Shown in pieces: positions 12,313 through 24,440 of a stretch of 64,000 bases of DNA. Under the pieces are notes generated by a model. The model was not told where the DNA came from and made no database searches. It saw nothing but the letters and a program-made list of their open reading frames with translations. The position numbers were made by a program, and so were the translations under genes. Numbering within the stretch: the first letter of the stretch is position 1; each line of letters begins with the position of its first letter. The stretch lies in contig JAPYMA010000663.1 of NCBI GenBank assembly GCA_035041965.1, positions 62,001 to 126,000 of the forward strand. The letters are read 5' to 3'. Origin of the DNA: Anisakis pegreffii. Taxonomy: Eukaryota > Nematoda > Chromadorea > Rhabditida > Anisakidae.

Positions 12313-13288
12313 ATGAGTACGTTTATCATTCTATTACTAACTTTTTGTTGCATGGTTAGCCGATGGATCGTTCATACCGCATTCATTCCAATCTCATTGT
12401 CATTGTTTTGCAGTACTTTTTCGACTGAAAAATACATCGCATTCGTTCTACATATCATCAAATTTGCTTGCAAATGAAAATTTTTATCTCAACAATAAAT
12501 TCATGAAAATTCCTACTGGAATATCAGTCGCAGAAATTTACCTGCCTTTCACAGGGAATTGAAAAGAAAGACTTCATGAAGGAGATCGTTAAGGATAGAA
12601 AAAGTGAGGATCCTCATCTTCGGATTCGGTGGGTGTTCGAACACGTATTGTTCTTAGGTATGTCAAATAACGCACGAAAAAATATCGCACAATCAATTGA
12701 GAGGATATCACAAGAAAACGGAATAACGTTGCTGAGCCTGAAAATGGAACAAGTCTTGAAAGTGTGTATTAGCGAACAATTGAATTGCAATTATATTCAT
12801 TGTCAGATATTTCCTCTAACGCAATATGCATGTATCTCTCGAATACGATTCACGAAACCTTCAATGATCAGCGCTGATGTCATAATGCTTTTGACGATTA
12901 GCAGTAATGTCACAAAAAGAATTTTTTGGTTGCCTCGAACAAAAATCATATTCAGTGGCGAGAGCTGAGACCTGCGCGATGGTTTTTTTTACCAGATTTG
13001 GTTTCTTCAAGAACTAAGGCAAATCGTTAAGTTGGAGAAGACACATGGAAAATCTGGGACTACAACCGAATATAGAGAAATTTAGAACTCAAGCTTAAGC
13101 CGGGGACAAACTTCCAAAAATGCGAAACTGGAGTTAGAGCCCAAAGCAGTGTTTTCGAAAATGCCGAGCTGGAAACAATTCTTCTGAATGTTGGCATCAT
13201 GATGATTAGAGAACAGTCAGATGAAATTAGATACTGGAAATGTTGTTTACTCAATAGCAATTTAAGTAATTACCTTCTCCATAAGTGA
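12313..13288 (+). CDS. Candidate small secreted protein
   Basis: Three plus-strand exons join in phase 0: 12313-12354, 12555-12761 and 13094-13288 (TGA), giving about 147 residues. Exon 1 encodes MSTFIILLLTFCCM, the core of a signal peptide. Exon 2 follows TTTCACAG and gives a charged helical stretch with KDFMKEIVKDRKSEDPHLR and ARKNIAQSIERISQENG, ending at an AAA|GTGTGT donor. Exon 3 reads LKPGTNFQKCETGVRAQ, then ENAELETILLNVGIMMIREQ and YWKC. The family is unknown; a short, helical, secreted product fits a nematode excretory protein only in a general way. Alternative donors exist in exon 2 (G|GTATGT near 12656) and exon 3 (T|GTTGTT at 13241), so the C-terminus is uncertain. Confidence 0.45.
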
Positions 13289-13899
13289 TTCTTAGACGTT
13301 TATTGACGACGTAATCAAGACACTCAGTAACAATTAGGAAATACCCAAACCAACATCGCTTCTGAAATTGTAACGTTCCATTAAAATATTTGTATATTCA
13401 TATGCCTAATGAACTCAGCCAAAATCACCACAAAATATTTATACAAGTCAAAGTTCGCACATATCTACGGACATTAATTCACTGCAACAAGCAATATGTT
13501 GCCATGATGCAATACTGCTAAAGAAAATCAGTTCCATAATGAGAGTGCAATATATCAGCCCTAGATTCGAATTTACAGAACGTCGCAATTTGGATTTCCA
13601 TATTTTCAAGAGTTATATCCTCGAATTCAACCGGGAAAATTATGGAATGTTTATTATGTTACACTCCTGACAATGTACTTGCCTTAATATGAAATTCAAG
13701 CGACTAATATAGCGTAGAGTACGATCTCATCTACCGAGAAATTGTCTGTGTATCTTTTGGATGCAGGACGCCTCATTCCAATGTCATTTATCAGTTATTT
13801 ATAAATGATTTGAAAAAAATCAACGAGACAAAGCTGTATGAATGCAGCTGTACTTATTATGATGGTGATCAATATGAATGATGCAATCAATTTCCTCAC

Positions 13900-14697
13900 C
13901 TGACACCAAAGTACTGAGTTGATTATTTTTAATGAAGAGTGTTTGGTGTATTCACCGAAGAAAAGTGCCGCAGTGAAAAGAAACAATGTGAACATGACCA
14001 TCGTGTCGGGCATGCGCTCGCGAAGTTCGTCGAAGTAACGCACAAAGTAAAAACAGAATAGAAACGTGTTGATTGAGAGTGATATATAGCATAATGTCTG
14101 CAAATTAGCATGATTACACACACACACACACACACACACAACTCACAAATAATCTTTCTCGAAAAATAGCTGGATGACACGCGTGAGGTGTTATCATTAA
14201 TTGATGCCCTATGAAGCAGTGCACTGAACAAAAATCAAACTTCTGATTGATCGCCCATCAAGCACGTAGTCTCTCCGTAAAGTGAATTCAATCCGCGTTA
14301 ATTTCATAATTTAGACACTCACTGTGTCTTCACATGTGCTTTTGGCTTGGATGCACTTAACTAAAGTGCTGCAACGTGAAAATTTTCTGTGAAGATCGCG
14401 ACTGCTTCAGGATCAAAGTTCAATAGGATCAAAATATTATTATTCCTGCAACAGGATCAAAATATTATTCCGACAAATTTCTGTAATGTACACGATATTT
14501 TGGAGGCACAGTTTGTACGTGGAAGTTGGCATATGATATTCCGAATATAAAATATAATAGCAAAAAGATCCAACCTGACAATGGACGTTAAATATGTACC
14601 ACTTGGGCAGATTTTCTGCATCGACCACCAAAGGTTTTGGACGTTTTTTCGAACGATCTTCGGTGAAGTTTCGACGTATAAAACGTCGTCTGTTCAT
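13900..14697 (-). CDS. Four-helix membrane protein paralogue, partial
   Basis: Exon 1 (14697-14575) starts MNRRRFIRRNFTEDRSKKR and ends PKWYIFNVHCQ at CAG|GTTGGA. Exon 2 (14097-13900) follows TTTGCAG and encodes 66 residues with two hydrophobic helices, TLCYISLSINTFLFCFYFV and TMVMFTLFLFTAALFFGEY, ending VLWCQ at CAG|GTGAGG. Both introns are phase 0. Exon 2 matches the 64-residue exon at 10947-10756 in length, helix placement and final Gln, so the two genes are probably paralogues. I could not find the third exon. Read-through past the GTGAGG donor gives another hydrophobic stretch and a stop about 35 codons on, near 13795. The gene may therefore end there by intron retention, or be damaged. 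An AC dinucleotide run sits in intron 1. Confidence 0.5.
14117..14142. repeat. AC/GT dinucleotide microsatellite
   Basis: About 12 AC units in a row, located in intron 1 of the partial four-helix gene, just upstream of its exon 2 acceptor on the minus strand. Confidence 0.9.
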
Positions 14698-17388
14698 CGA
14701 TTTTCGATGCAAATGATACGTGCTTAAGACGTTTTGCACATTCACTTCGTTGAATTTGTGAAGATGAATTGCGAAATGAACGCTTTGCAAAGTAAACACG
14801 ACTCGTCTAAATCTTCGTCAAAAGTGACTGTCACCTAATGGAGGAATACATTTGGCCTTGTTTGACATGAAAATCTCTGCACCTGCTAATGATCCTGTTT
14901 CTTAAGCTGAATGAAGTATCAGAAATGGACCTGAAATTCAGAAGATACAGAGGAGATTGGTCCAGGTAATTGCAACAAATAGGTCTCCACGATGTGCGTC
15001 AGAGATCTGCTTCAGTGATGAAAATAAAGAGGTAACGAGATGTATAGTCTAATTGAAGATGAAAGCAGTGATGACCAACGGCAAGATTAAGACAGAGTGT
15101 GTGTGTGAAGGTATATGCAAATACGAAGAGGAACGGTAAATCTCAGCGGTTTGTTGGATCAGGCGAAAAGTGTTGCTGTAATCGAGTTGAAGTCATGCAA
15201 TGTGTCTTGCTTAGATCAATAATAATCATCAATCTCGTTGCCACTCGACTCAGCTCACCTCAACTCAACTCGACACCGACATCAGTCTATCGTCCTGCGC
15301 GCTAAACAATCTTACATTATTGCAATATCTATCGTTTATTGCTTCACAAATCGTTTCTCACCTCTAAATCCACTCTTCAGTCGCTCTTTCACGCACGAAT
15401 CCAACAAACGAACGACTACCTTTCACTTCATCATCCATTATCGCTAGCATTTGCAGTAATCAATTTTCATTCGCACTCTTTATTTTTACGCATTTTGTCG
15501 ATGTGACAACAAGAACTCTATTTTCTTCGTAAGCCTACTTGGATTTCCCTTATTTCACACTTCATGTGTCTCATTGTCAGCATAGAAGTGTTGTACTTCA
15601 CACTTCATGTGTCTCATTGTCAGCATGGAAGTGCTAATGACACTGACTATACCTTTGATTAACACTTCACTGACTTGCATCGTCGAAACAAGATGAAATA
15701 TAACCTTCAAGAGTTAGCAAACCAATTTGAAACGAGAAAGACGCATTTTAATCAAGAAAGTTGTCTCGCATTGCATTTACGCTTTCACGTTGAAGATGAT
15801 AATACAATGAAATAGATGAGAATTTCAACGTGTTAAGATTGTTGAACTTATTAAGCAACTTCAATCGCAATAGAAATGACTACATCTATTCGGAACATCA
15901 TTGCCTAACGCAGAGCAATAATATGAAACTGCATATGCTGTAGAGTATAGCGGTCATGAAGTGATTTGAAATTCTCTGCAAAGTTGAGCATTCAACTACT
16001 TTTTGTTCCAGTTAGAGTTTGACGAGCGTTCAGGTGTAATCATTGACATTAATGCAATGACTAATTGTAGGTGCACCTCTGCAATGGCCATTCCCTCTAT
16101 CAACTCAGATCATATTATATTTCATTCATTAAAACTCTTTCTTGCAAGCTGATAATCCATCCTTTTGCACTCATTGAAAGTACTGACTGGTTCAGAATTA
16201 AAGCCATTCAAGCGTTATTCATATAAAAATCTGCAGTATGGAATCATCACTATATGGTGGGCTTGAATGGTGAGCATGTTACGACTGGTCAACTTTTCCA
16301 ATCATTTATTCTGGGACTTGGGTAATTAAACGATTAACGGAACAAAAATAATAGCAATAATAACAATGAAAATAATAACAATAATGATGACAGTAATAAT
16401 GATAATGATAAAAATAGTAATAGACAATTATCGTTGCAAATTTCATTAAAACAAACAAAAAGAAAACTTCGCGCATCGACGACCGCAAATGATAATTCAA
16501 AGCTGAACTCAATGCAAGAAGATTAAAATGACCATTATATAGATTTATAAGAAATAAGCTCAGTTTGAATGAATGCTTCGATGAGTATTAGTGATCTTGG
16601 ATACCGTATAATACTGCTCTCTTTCCATTTTACTAATCCATTCACATTCATGCTAGCATAACATCACTAATTCCTGGTCCTACTCATGGTAACTTCTTGA
16701 AAATGCTCACCAGCCATTAACCCTTAATTTTTGGTGTTTATCTCTTCCTGATACTTGATTCTTAATGTGCCATTTTCGTTCCCTACATTCACGATCACTC
16801 GTAAATTCTTAACACATCGCTACTGAACAGCCCGACAGCACATATATTATTTCAATCGCCTCATTCCTTACAAAATGCTGCTGTTCTTATTTATCTGCAG
16901 ATAAACAATCCCGTTGATAGTCAAATTGTGTGGGCGATCTTTCTTCTATGTTGAAAAAAACAAGAAGAGAAGTAAAACTTCATATTATTATTATTACTTA
17001 TTCAACGTTCATATTTTCCGTTTTAGTTGATTTCATAAGAGTCTACATCCATTACTACTTATTAAAAGTAAGTTCATATTCAGCAGCATATTTCCTCAGC
17101 TGATTTCGTTCAGTTACTTGATTACATGAGAGCCAATATGAACGAAAACCACCAATACGAAGATACATTAGCTAATAAGCGACGTCGTTAAGAGGTATCC
17201 TTTGAACCAAATACATTTCAATATCCCAACAACATCCCCCTAAGTCTATGTCAGAGCGGAAATTTCTAGTCTTCCCGTTCAGATAGCACTGCAAAGTCTC
17301 GTAATGATCTACTCGAAATTCATCACTCGTGAAGGTATCTCATTCATATCTCGATTTCAATTTTGAATTCTTTGTCTGCACCTTCTTC
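14698..17388. other. Intergenic, with one 44-bp tandem duplication
   Basis: No supported exon. A 44-bp unit beginning TTCACACTTCATGTGTCTC is present twice, at 15553 and 15597, with one or two differences. A stretch rich in AAT/AAC and ATGATA repeats lies at 16345-16425. The rest shows nothing I can name. Confidence 0.5.
15553..15640. repeat. Tandem duplication, 44-bp unit, two copies
   Basis: Copies start at 15553 and 15597. Each carries TTCACACTTCATGTGTCTC followed by ATTGTCAGCAT and GAAGTG. The unit contains the partly palindromic CACTTCATGTG. Confidence 0.85.
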
Positions 17389-17511
17389 TCATATGCTGTC
17401 ACTTTGAACAAATAACCATTCCCTCCGGACACTTTCAAATGTTTTTTGTTGTTGACGGATCTGCTGTCTTTGATTTTGAGCAACTTCAGCTGCTTCAGCT
17501 CCATCGGAAAT
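17389..17511 (-). CDS. Terminal exon of an unrecognised Gln-rich gene
   Basis: After an acceptor AACCTAAG the minus strand is open for 40 residues to TGA. It begins ISDGAEAAEVAQNQRQQIRQ and continues with KTFESVRREWLFVQSDSI. The Ala/Gln/Arg heptad-like composition suggests a coiled coil. Two other frames are also open here, including a 70-codon ORF (17340-17552), but this frame looks the most protein-like and has an acceptor directly before it. The exon enters in phase 0. Upstream exons on the minus strand were not resolved; a CAG|GTAAGT donor at about 17757 is one possible partner. No family is recognised. Confidence 0.45.
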   Translation of the reverse strand: MSDGAEAAEVAQNQRQQIRQQQKTFESVRREWLFVQSDSI

Positions 17512-20500
17512 CTTAGGTTATTACTTGAAACATTGGAGTTTCTAAAGTACAATTCTGCGATTTACTTCCCTTTTTGTGTTTTTTCAAAGCGAGATAAAGA
17601 TCACCCAGACAATTCAATACATCTCAAAGAATAATGGTGTTTATCTGTGAAACTAGCAACTTACCACATAAAAATGTAAGCAAAAATGCATCGCAACTTG
17701 CAGCTGTCCACAATATTAGCTTGATCGATATATGATCAGATTTCACTTACCTGACAGCTTGCAAAAGTGATATGATCACTTATCAGCTTAACGGACAGCT
17801 TTCACTTATCCACCGTCACTAATCATACGTTGTAGTTTTCCTGACCTCATTATGGGCAGTTGTGAATGGAATGGAAGTAAAAGGTGGTGTACTGCACTGC
17901 TACATTAGTGAATATGACTGCAGAAGCTCATGTGATTATAGCTGCGTTGAAGTTGAAGCATGTGATCATGACATTTACAGTAATTACGTATGTTTACCGA
18001 GCATCATGTGGTGAGTTGTTCATTCGGGCTTATTTGGCAGTTTCGGTTCGTTTACATATCCCAACGTTTCAACATGGCGTTACCATAGTTTCAATCCATA
18101 TTCATGCACTGATTATTGCATTGAAATTTTTCTCAACTTGCTTCGAGTGCTTGCTTGGAGCATGCTCAATGCATTGTCAATTGTACTGGCAATGAATGCT
18201 GAAAGAACACCGCTCTTAAACACAAACTTTGATGATGGAGTAGTGCTTTTCTATGCTCGCATAGCTGATATTTTGTAGATATGAAGAAATCGAGTCCAGG
18301 ATTAACGAATGAGTTACTTGAAGATACTTTAAAAAACCAAACAATACCCAATAAAAAAAGTAAAAAAAACAATAAACAATAAAAAACAATAAAAACTAAA
18401 TGAAAGAACTTGAATGCAAAGTAATGCTCCATGATTAAGCAGTCTCATTTCATCTATGCCATATTGTTGGCTGATTTCAAGGTTGAATCCTATGCTCAGT
18501 ATTTTGGAGCTTTGATCCAAATCAAAAGGTCCAATATAACATTCTTAACATTTGATTGATGATCAGCATGCAAGCATAACCACTGTCCATTCTCCGTCTA
18601 CTCGTTTTTGCGCCCGACTAAATTCGTTTTCTCGATAGCAAATTTCTTGCAGGCCTATTGCGCTCATAACGTTGCCTTGTGTGTGCTTATTGCTTTTTGT
18701 GTTGCTAATGTGCTGTTGCTGCTCGCAGAACTGTGTTATATGCAGGTGCAGTTTACTTCCATTTAGCATTCGCTTATATTGCGTCGAGTGATTGAGTTCT
18801 ACGTTTATTTTTTATTTTTTGCGATAAATCCGGAAAAAAGTACTGATGAAAGCAAGTCAAGTGAATATGTGTATGTCTGATAGCTGACATTGTTCAGCGA
18901 TAAACAAATGAAATGATCAAAAACGCAATAGAATAACAATTCAATTGCCGCAAACTGATGTGATATTGCAGATGTCATGAAAGACTTAACCGAATCAAGC
19001 AAACCAGTCCACTGATGGCTGCTCAAGATTGTGCTGAACATTCAACACAAAATACCCTCACGCACGGAAAATAAACTCCTTGTCAGTCACGAATCAAAAT
19101 AAATTCCATTCATTTGTGGCGTTCATTATGCAAAAGAACGAATAGAACCTCTCGTTGCCCAATGTCATCGTTGCCGAATTTTTGACAGCGAAATAAACTT
19201 CACTTTTTCGTGGCAATTTCTTCATTTGCACTTTTGTTTACATCTTTTGTAGGGAAATTTGAAACTATTTTTGGCGTGTTTAAGCGGATTTACCCACTCA
19301 CTATCAATATTTTATTGAAAATATGAATTAATTCTATAGATTTTTAGCGGAAATGAAGAAATCCAGCAGTTGTTTGCAACCAAAAATTCATATCGTCACG
19401 TAAGCACAATGTAAAAATCCTATCTATTTATTTATTTAATCAGCAAATCAAACCCATTACGAGTTTATGCCTCTCTGTTATCACCAATATCACTAATATC
19501 ACATTCTTCCTTTTTTGGCATTCTTCTTTCCGTACAGCTAACGATAAAAGCGTTTGTAATCATCTGTCTTCATGAAATTCAAATTTGGATTATTGTTCTG
19601 GCAAGCACACAGGTTTTGGGCTACTCTCCCATATTGCCCAATGACCTCTAGGGAGAGGAACTCAGAAGGAGCCCGAAAACACATTCCGATTGATCGATTG
19701 AACACTCGTCCAACGATCGTTCAGAATAGTTGTTTGGAACAACCAACAATAGTAATCATTAACAACAGTAATCGTTATCAATAATAAACTATCAATGTAA
19801 CCGAGTAGACCCATGGTAGTCGGCGTATAAAGCACTCTACAATCAATCAATAACGAGTGCCTGTCGCCATAGCTAATTTGCATAATTAAATCCAGCCGAA
19901 TACCAATAACAATCCATTAAACAATCGCAACAATGACGAACATTTTGCCGATCGCATAGAGCGATCGACAAACCAACTGCGCACTGTCTAAACGTAATTC
20001 CAAAACCAAAAAAATTCGCCAAAACCAAAAATTGTATTCGAGGCGCATTCGCCTTAAATCCTCAAACTTGGGGCTGTGAGTAGCCGTGATCAAAATCTTA
20101 TCTGTTCATGTTTTTTCGCATTTGACTTCGCAGTCCGACCATTTCACTTTTTTTTGTTTTCTCATTCACAACTTAATTTCTACTGATTCATTTTTTTTGA
20201 TGTCACAGTTTCATGGTACTCATTTGAAGTATTTTGTTGCAGCTGCCTGTGATGATAGAATAAGTATTATGCATGAGAATAAACCATTTGAGTGTTTTTG
20301 ATGAGATTTCTGAATGGAGGGAGGGATGAAATGGCATAACCATGCGTTTAAAACAGAGACGATCATTATCTAGCGCTATTCCAGTGTTATGAATGAAAGT
20401 TGATTTTGTTTGTAAAGCAATCCATATCAGTTCGATTGATTTCTAAAAATTCTTGTTAGATGCATTCGAGAATAAATGCAAATTCCTCACATAGATTCGT

Positions 20501-20672
20501 AAGAGACCAACAACCGCACATTTGCCTTCTTATCAACCTGTTTTGCATAAACTTTATATCAATTGTTTGCATAGCTGGCTCAGCTGAAAGTATTCACAAT
20601 GATAAAGCAATTTCATCAGTTTATTGTTTACAATAGTGAATTTGAGTTCGGTTGATTTGACGTTTCGCCACG
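17512..20672. other. Mostly non-coding, possible unresolved exons
   Basis: Upstream exons of the 17389-17511 gene should lie here on the minus strand. A weak candidate is 18563-18769 (68 codons, hydrophilic, with GLQEICYRENEFSRAQKRVD), but it has no clean splice partner. A diverged copy of a dispersed repeat lies at about 19455-19680, with its relative at 1483-1700. Confidence 0.35.
19455..19680 (+). repeat. Diverged dispersed repeat, copy 2
   Basis: ATTACGAGTTTAT at 19455 is followed by a TTATCACCAATATCAC-like block. About 180 bp later comes CTCCCATATTGCCCAATGA. The segment at 1483-1700 shows the same landmarks in the same order about 198 bp apart. Similarity between the landmarks is patchy, so this is an old repeat. 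Confidence 0.5.
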
Positions 20673-23335
20673 ATGCTAAGCGAATTCGATAAATTGATAT
20701 CAGCACCACTAAATATATGTGAGGATTTGAATAAGGTTAGTGATGTACTCCAAACATTTTAATTCACACAACCAGACGACTGTCACTTTATGAGATGACT
20801 GAGCTATGCCACATACTCAAGCAATGTTTATGATAATCCAATTGAAAGTATGAAATGCTGAATGGTTGAACTGGAGAAGTTTTTTGTACAAGTTCCGGTA
20901 ACATTCACAAACACCTAAACGATTCTCGTTTGAAGCCAATCGATTTGCCCAGAGTGGAAATACTTGCGAAATACAGCGACGGTATGGCAAGGATGGGCAA
21001 AGCACTAACAAAACTACACAACAAAATGGCTTGTTATCTTTGTTCGAAAACCAAGTGGCGAATACTTCAGTTGGTCGTATTACGGACAGACACGAGATTA
21101 TTAGTAATTTATACGCAATCGAATAAAGGTTCACTATCGTAGTTCCATCAACCTGTAGAATTGTTCCACTTGTGCTTGTTTCTTCAATTTGTTTCCTTAA
21201 ATAGCCATGGATAAAGCAATCCTCTGACTTGGATTATCCGCTTGTTTTCTCGAACTTGCCTCGTTAATATAACATTAAAACTATTAGCTGTTAGCATAAG
21301 TAGGCCGGCGCGTTTGTCCTTGCGTTCACTCGAGCGATCTTTTGTGTTTTACAGTTGCATTTATTTCTCGAATTGAATGGGAATTTCCAAGAATTAATTT
21401 TCATGCAGGTTTTGTGGTCAATTTAGCAGATGCAAAACGCTATGAATTTATGATCGATGAAGACAGCGATGGAAGGGTCAGTATTGTTTTGGTTTTGCAT
21501 AATTTACTATTTTGTACAAAGTCAACTGAGTGACTCAACTTGGTTTTCATTAGCGCTAACGTTATCGTTGTTTAGAGAGTATGCAAACTGAAAATCAAAT
21601 GGGATTTTGGTTGTGTCAAATTGAAATTTGCTGAAGCACAAATTGAGACTTGGCACAGTTTTGTGTTGGACACTTTCGATCGAATTTTCAACGCACCAGT
21701 GACACCGAAACACACGAAGAAGCGCAACAACACATCAAAAACTCTCGAAGCGGGTAATCGTTTTTGACTTCATATCGCTTCTGTTCTATGCTGATCTGCA
21801 AATCACAAACTGACGATTCTCTTTTCAGATAATCGTTCAGTTGAGTTCTCGACAACGGCTTCAGTGCAATCGCATAAATCATCAGCAACAACAACATCAA
21901 ATGAAACTGCAAAATCCGAACAAAGCATTCGATGTTATCCTCTGCTAGAGGATCTTACCAGTAGTAAATTGTACTGATTTACACTTCACTAGCGCTTCCA
22001 ATTTCTGAAAACATGTATTAAGTACCACAGCAGACAATGTGAATTTGCAGGGATAAAGAGGTAAATGATGACTTCCAAAGCAAGTATCAAGCATCAGCCC
22101 CTTCGAGAACATCGAATTCAACGCATTCCTCCACTCGGCATTCGCATCGATCGAGTGGCGCCAATAGCATCTGTATGGAGCAAAATGAAAACGATCCCAA
22201 TATCATAGCGTCGGTGATTTCGTCAGTTTTACGCGACTGTTTCGCAGCAACTCTCACGCAATTGCCCTGAGAAGCTTGGCCCTTCTGAATACTTTTTAAA
22301 TTTGACTGAATTACTCTTGTTATCAAATGCTTCAACGAAAAGTACAAGAAATCGGTGATTCTCAGTGGTAAAACTACGAGTATGAAGGAAACTATGCGCA
22401 ACTCTGCTTCCACTAGTTTTGAAAAGTTTAGTGGCTAAGTGGCCTCGAATTACCCAAAACGGGTAATTTCACTTACTATGAGAACCACTCTCCTAGACCG
22501 TCGTATTGCTCATTATTGCAATTATCAACCAATTGAACGCGAATGATTGAATCAGAATGAATTCCGTTCACGGATGATGTTTTGTTGTATGATTAATGAA
22601 AAGCTTAGCATTGAACGATTCTTGCTGCGCACATTCATGAGTGGAATATTTAGTGAGGAGAATGTATCTGGAGATGGTTCAACTCTGAGTGCAACGTCGG
22701 GTACAGATTCGCCGACTGCCGATGATACTGGCTACTGGGGATTGACTTCGTCAGCAACGCGCTCGATGGCAGAATTTGCCAGCTTGTCTCAACTGTCACC
22801 TCATGTGCGTACACATCCAGTGATCGTTACACCGACTTCGATACACTCTTATCCGCCCGAACATCATGTGGCGAGGGTTACGTCGGAAATTCGCTTTTTT
22901 CAACCTGATGAGGTAAAGACCAAAAACAGTTGTTTTTTTTTTGAAGACAACTTGGATTTAAGTGATAAATTCATTTGATCATTGATCTTGGATAGCCGAT
23001 TTCTTAGGTTTACTTGTTTGCATTGAAGTCGCCTATTCAAAAGACAATCCTTGATGCAAAGTTTCATCACTTCTAAAGTTGTACACTGCACATCGACAAA
23101 AGCTGTAGACCGTAACAAAATTGAAGAAGATTTTTGAATAAGATCTGCTGTTGACATTTGAATGATCGCAGATAATCAAAGAATCGAGTAACGTTTAACT
23201 TTTCAGAACAACGATGAATCTATTGAAGACATTGATAACGATGATCAGACATTAGTGGAACAGCCTGTTAGAAGTTCTGTGAAGTCTATAGTGGCTAAGT
23301 GGCCTCCAAGAGGACCGAAAGAAAGTTTTGCATAA
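20673..23335 (+). CDS. PH-domain protein, eight-exon model
   Basis: Modelled exons: 20673-20735, 20936-21128, 21409-21476, 21576-21753, 21829-21970, 22051-22221, 22654-22912 and 23207-23335 (TAA). All phases agree, giving about 400 residues. Residues about 50-145 fit a pleckstrin-homology fold: MACYLCSKTKWRILQLVVLR, then RLLVIY, then a strand YEFMIDEDSDGR, strands KLKIKWDFGCVKLKF, and a final helix AEAQIETWHSFVLDTFDRI with the conserved Trp (about 134). PH domains bind phosphoinositides or proteins at membranes. The C-terminal 230 residues are Ser/Thr-rich and probably disordered, with acidic NNDESIEDIDNDD before KSIVAKWPPRG. The donor of exon 5 (TT|GTACTG) is weak and chosen for phase. An ending at GA|GTTCTC would drop about 43 residues. 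hAT-like fragments lie in intron 6, in the last exon and downstream. The exact family is not recognised. Confidence 0.65.
22429..22489 (+). mobile_element. Tiny hAT-like terminus / miniature element in intron
   Basis: The right end AGAACCACT and an internal perfect hairpin (AATTACCC, 5-base loop, GGGTAATT) match the right end of the element at 28181-28964, which carries AATTACCCAAAGTGGATAATT-like sequence and CAGAACCACTG. Its left side, TAGTGGCTAAGTGGCCTC, is identical to 18 bp of the PH gene's last exon. It lies within intron 6 of that gene (22222-22653). Confidence 0.6.
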
Positions 23336-23484
23336 AGCATTCGTCTAGATAATGATTTCGAATGAGATTTTTTTCATTGATTCAGTGTTCGAATGAACAT
23401 TTTGTAAAGTATCATAAAACATTGTTAACTCAATGCTTTTCGTATCATTACACGTTCACAGATTATAATGAATCGTGGGTTTTA

Positions 23485-24124
23485 ACAGGGTTTTCATTCT
23501 TTTCCTTGCTGCTATAATCACTCTCATAGCTTTTATCACCAAAAGTGTTCTCTTTTGCTAATTTCTCATTCATTTTACTCAACAATTAAAGTAAAATTCT
23601 CATTCTACCAAATACACTCTATAATTGATCATTTAACTGTCGAATGTTGTTGAGCAATAGTATTCGATTGCTGTATTGTTGATTTCGGCTATCAACACTC
23701 GTCAACGTATCCAGTAAATAGTATATGCTACAGAATAAGAAATTGATTCGAACTGTGAAGTGAAATGATACGAAGTGAATGAGAAAAAGTCATCAATAGA
23801 ACGCTATTCGCATGCAATAGCTATGAGAGTGAATACAACACGTCTGAAAAGAATGAGAATCCATCTGAATCACTTTAAAGTAAGCGTGTCATAGACAATA
23901 GTTTTTCATGCAATCATAATCGATTGCTGTAACGAGCAACACAATGATCTAAAGCACTGATTTCTTTCACGCCGTTTAGAAATTACTGGACGGGTTTTCC
24001 GTTTGTTGCTGACTCTATACGTAGGAATTGTGAGTTCTCGTACCTTGTATCGGGGAGGGGGGATTACGGCGGCCTGCCAAATCATCAAAATGGGTAATGG
24101 AGCATCCGAACGTGAGAACCACTG
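23485..24124 (-). mobile_element. Truncated copy of the hAT-like element, inverted
   Basis: Read on the minus strand from 24124 it begins CAGTGGTTCTCACGTTCGG and follows the element at 28181-28964 through most of its length. Shared blocks include GATTTGGCA, a CACTCTCATAGCTATTGCATG region and GATAAAAGCTATGA. The match ends near 23485, about 200 bp short of the other terminus, so one end is lost. It begins about 150 bp after the stop codon of the PH gene. Confidence 0.8.
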
Positions 24125-24440
24125 TACTACGTGAATGACAGAAAAACATCACACTGCAATAAACGCCTGTAAATCTATTCGTTGAACAAGTTTATTTGCA
24201 AATAGTCAAAATCATAGTCTATGAGTGGCCTAGCTTCAGCTTAACATGGAAATTAATGCGCAAAACATGAATGCATGGCTACCTACCTCTGTCAGTTATT
24301 TCTTACAAAAAGATTCAAAACGATCAATAATTTTGTAGAGAACTTGATTAACTGTGAATATTCTTAATAATTTTATTGTTCGTTTAGTCAATTATTCGCA
24401 TTGTCACTGTGAAGAACGCTGAACGGATTTGAAATATGCA
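24125..24440. other. Short intergenic segment
   Basis: Between the truncated element and the next candidate exon. I see nothing else in it. Confidence 0.4.

Noticed and set aside
17340..17552. 70-codon minus-strand basic ORF
   Set aside because: A different frame of the same DNA has an acceptor directly before it and a more natural protein sequence, so this ORF is treated as a shadow.
22087..22413. 108-codon minus-strand ORF
   Set aside because: It is antisense to an exon of the PH gene on the plus strand and has no support of its own.
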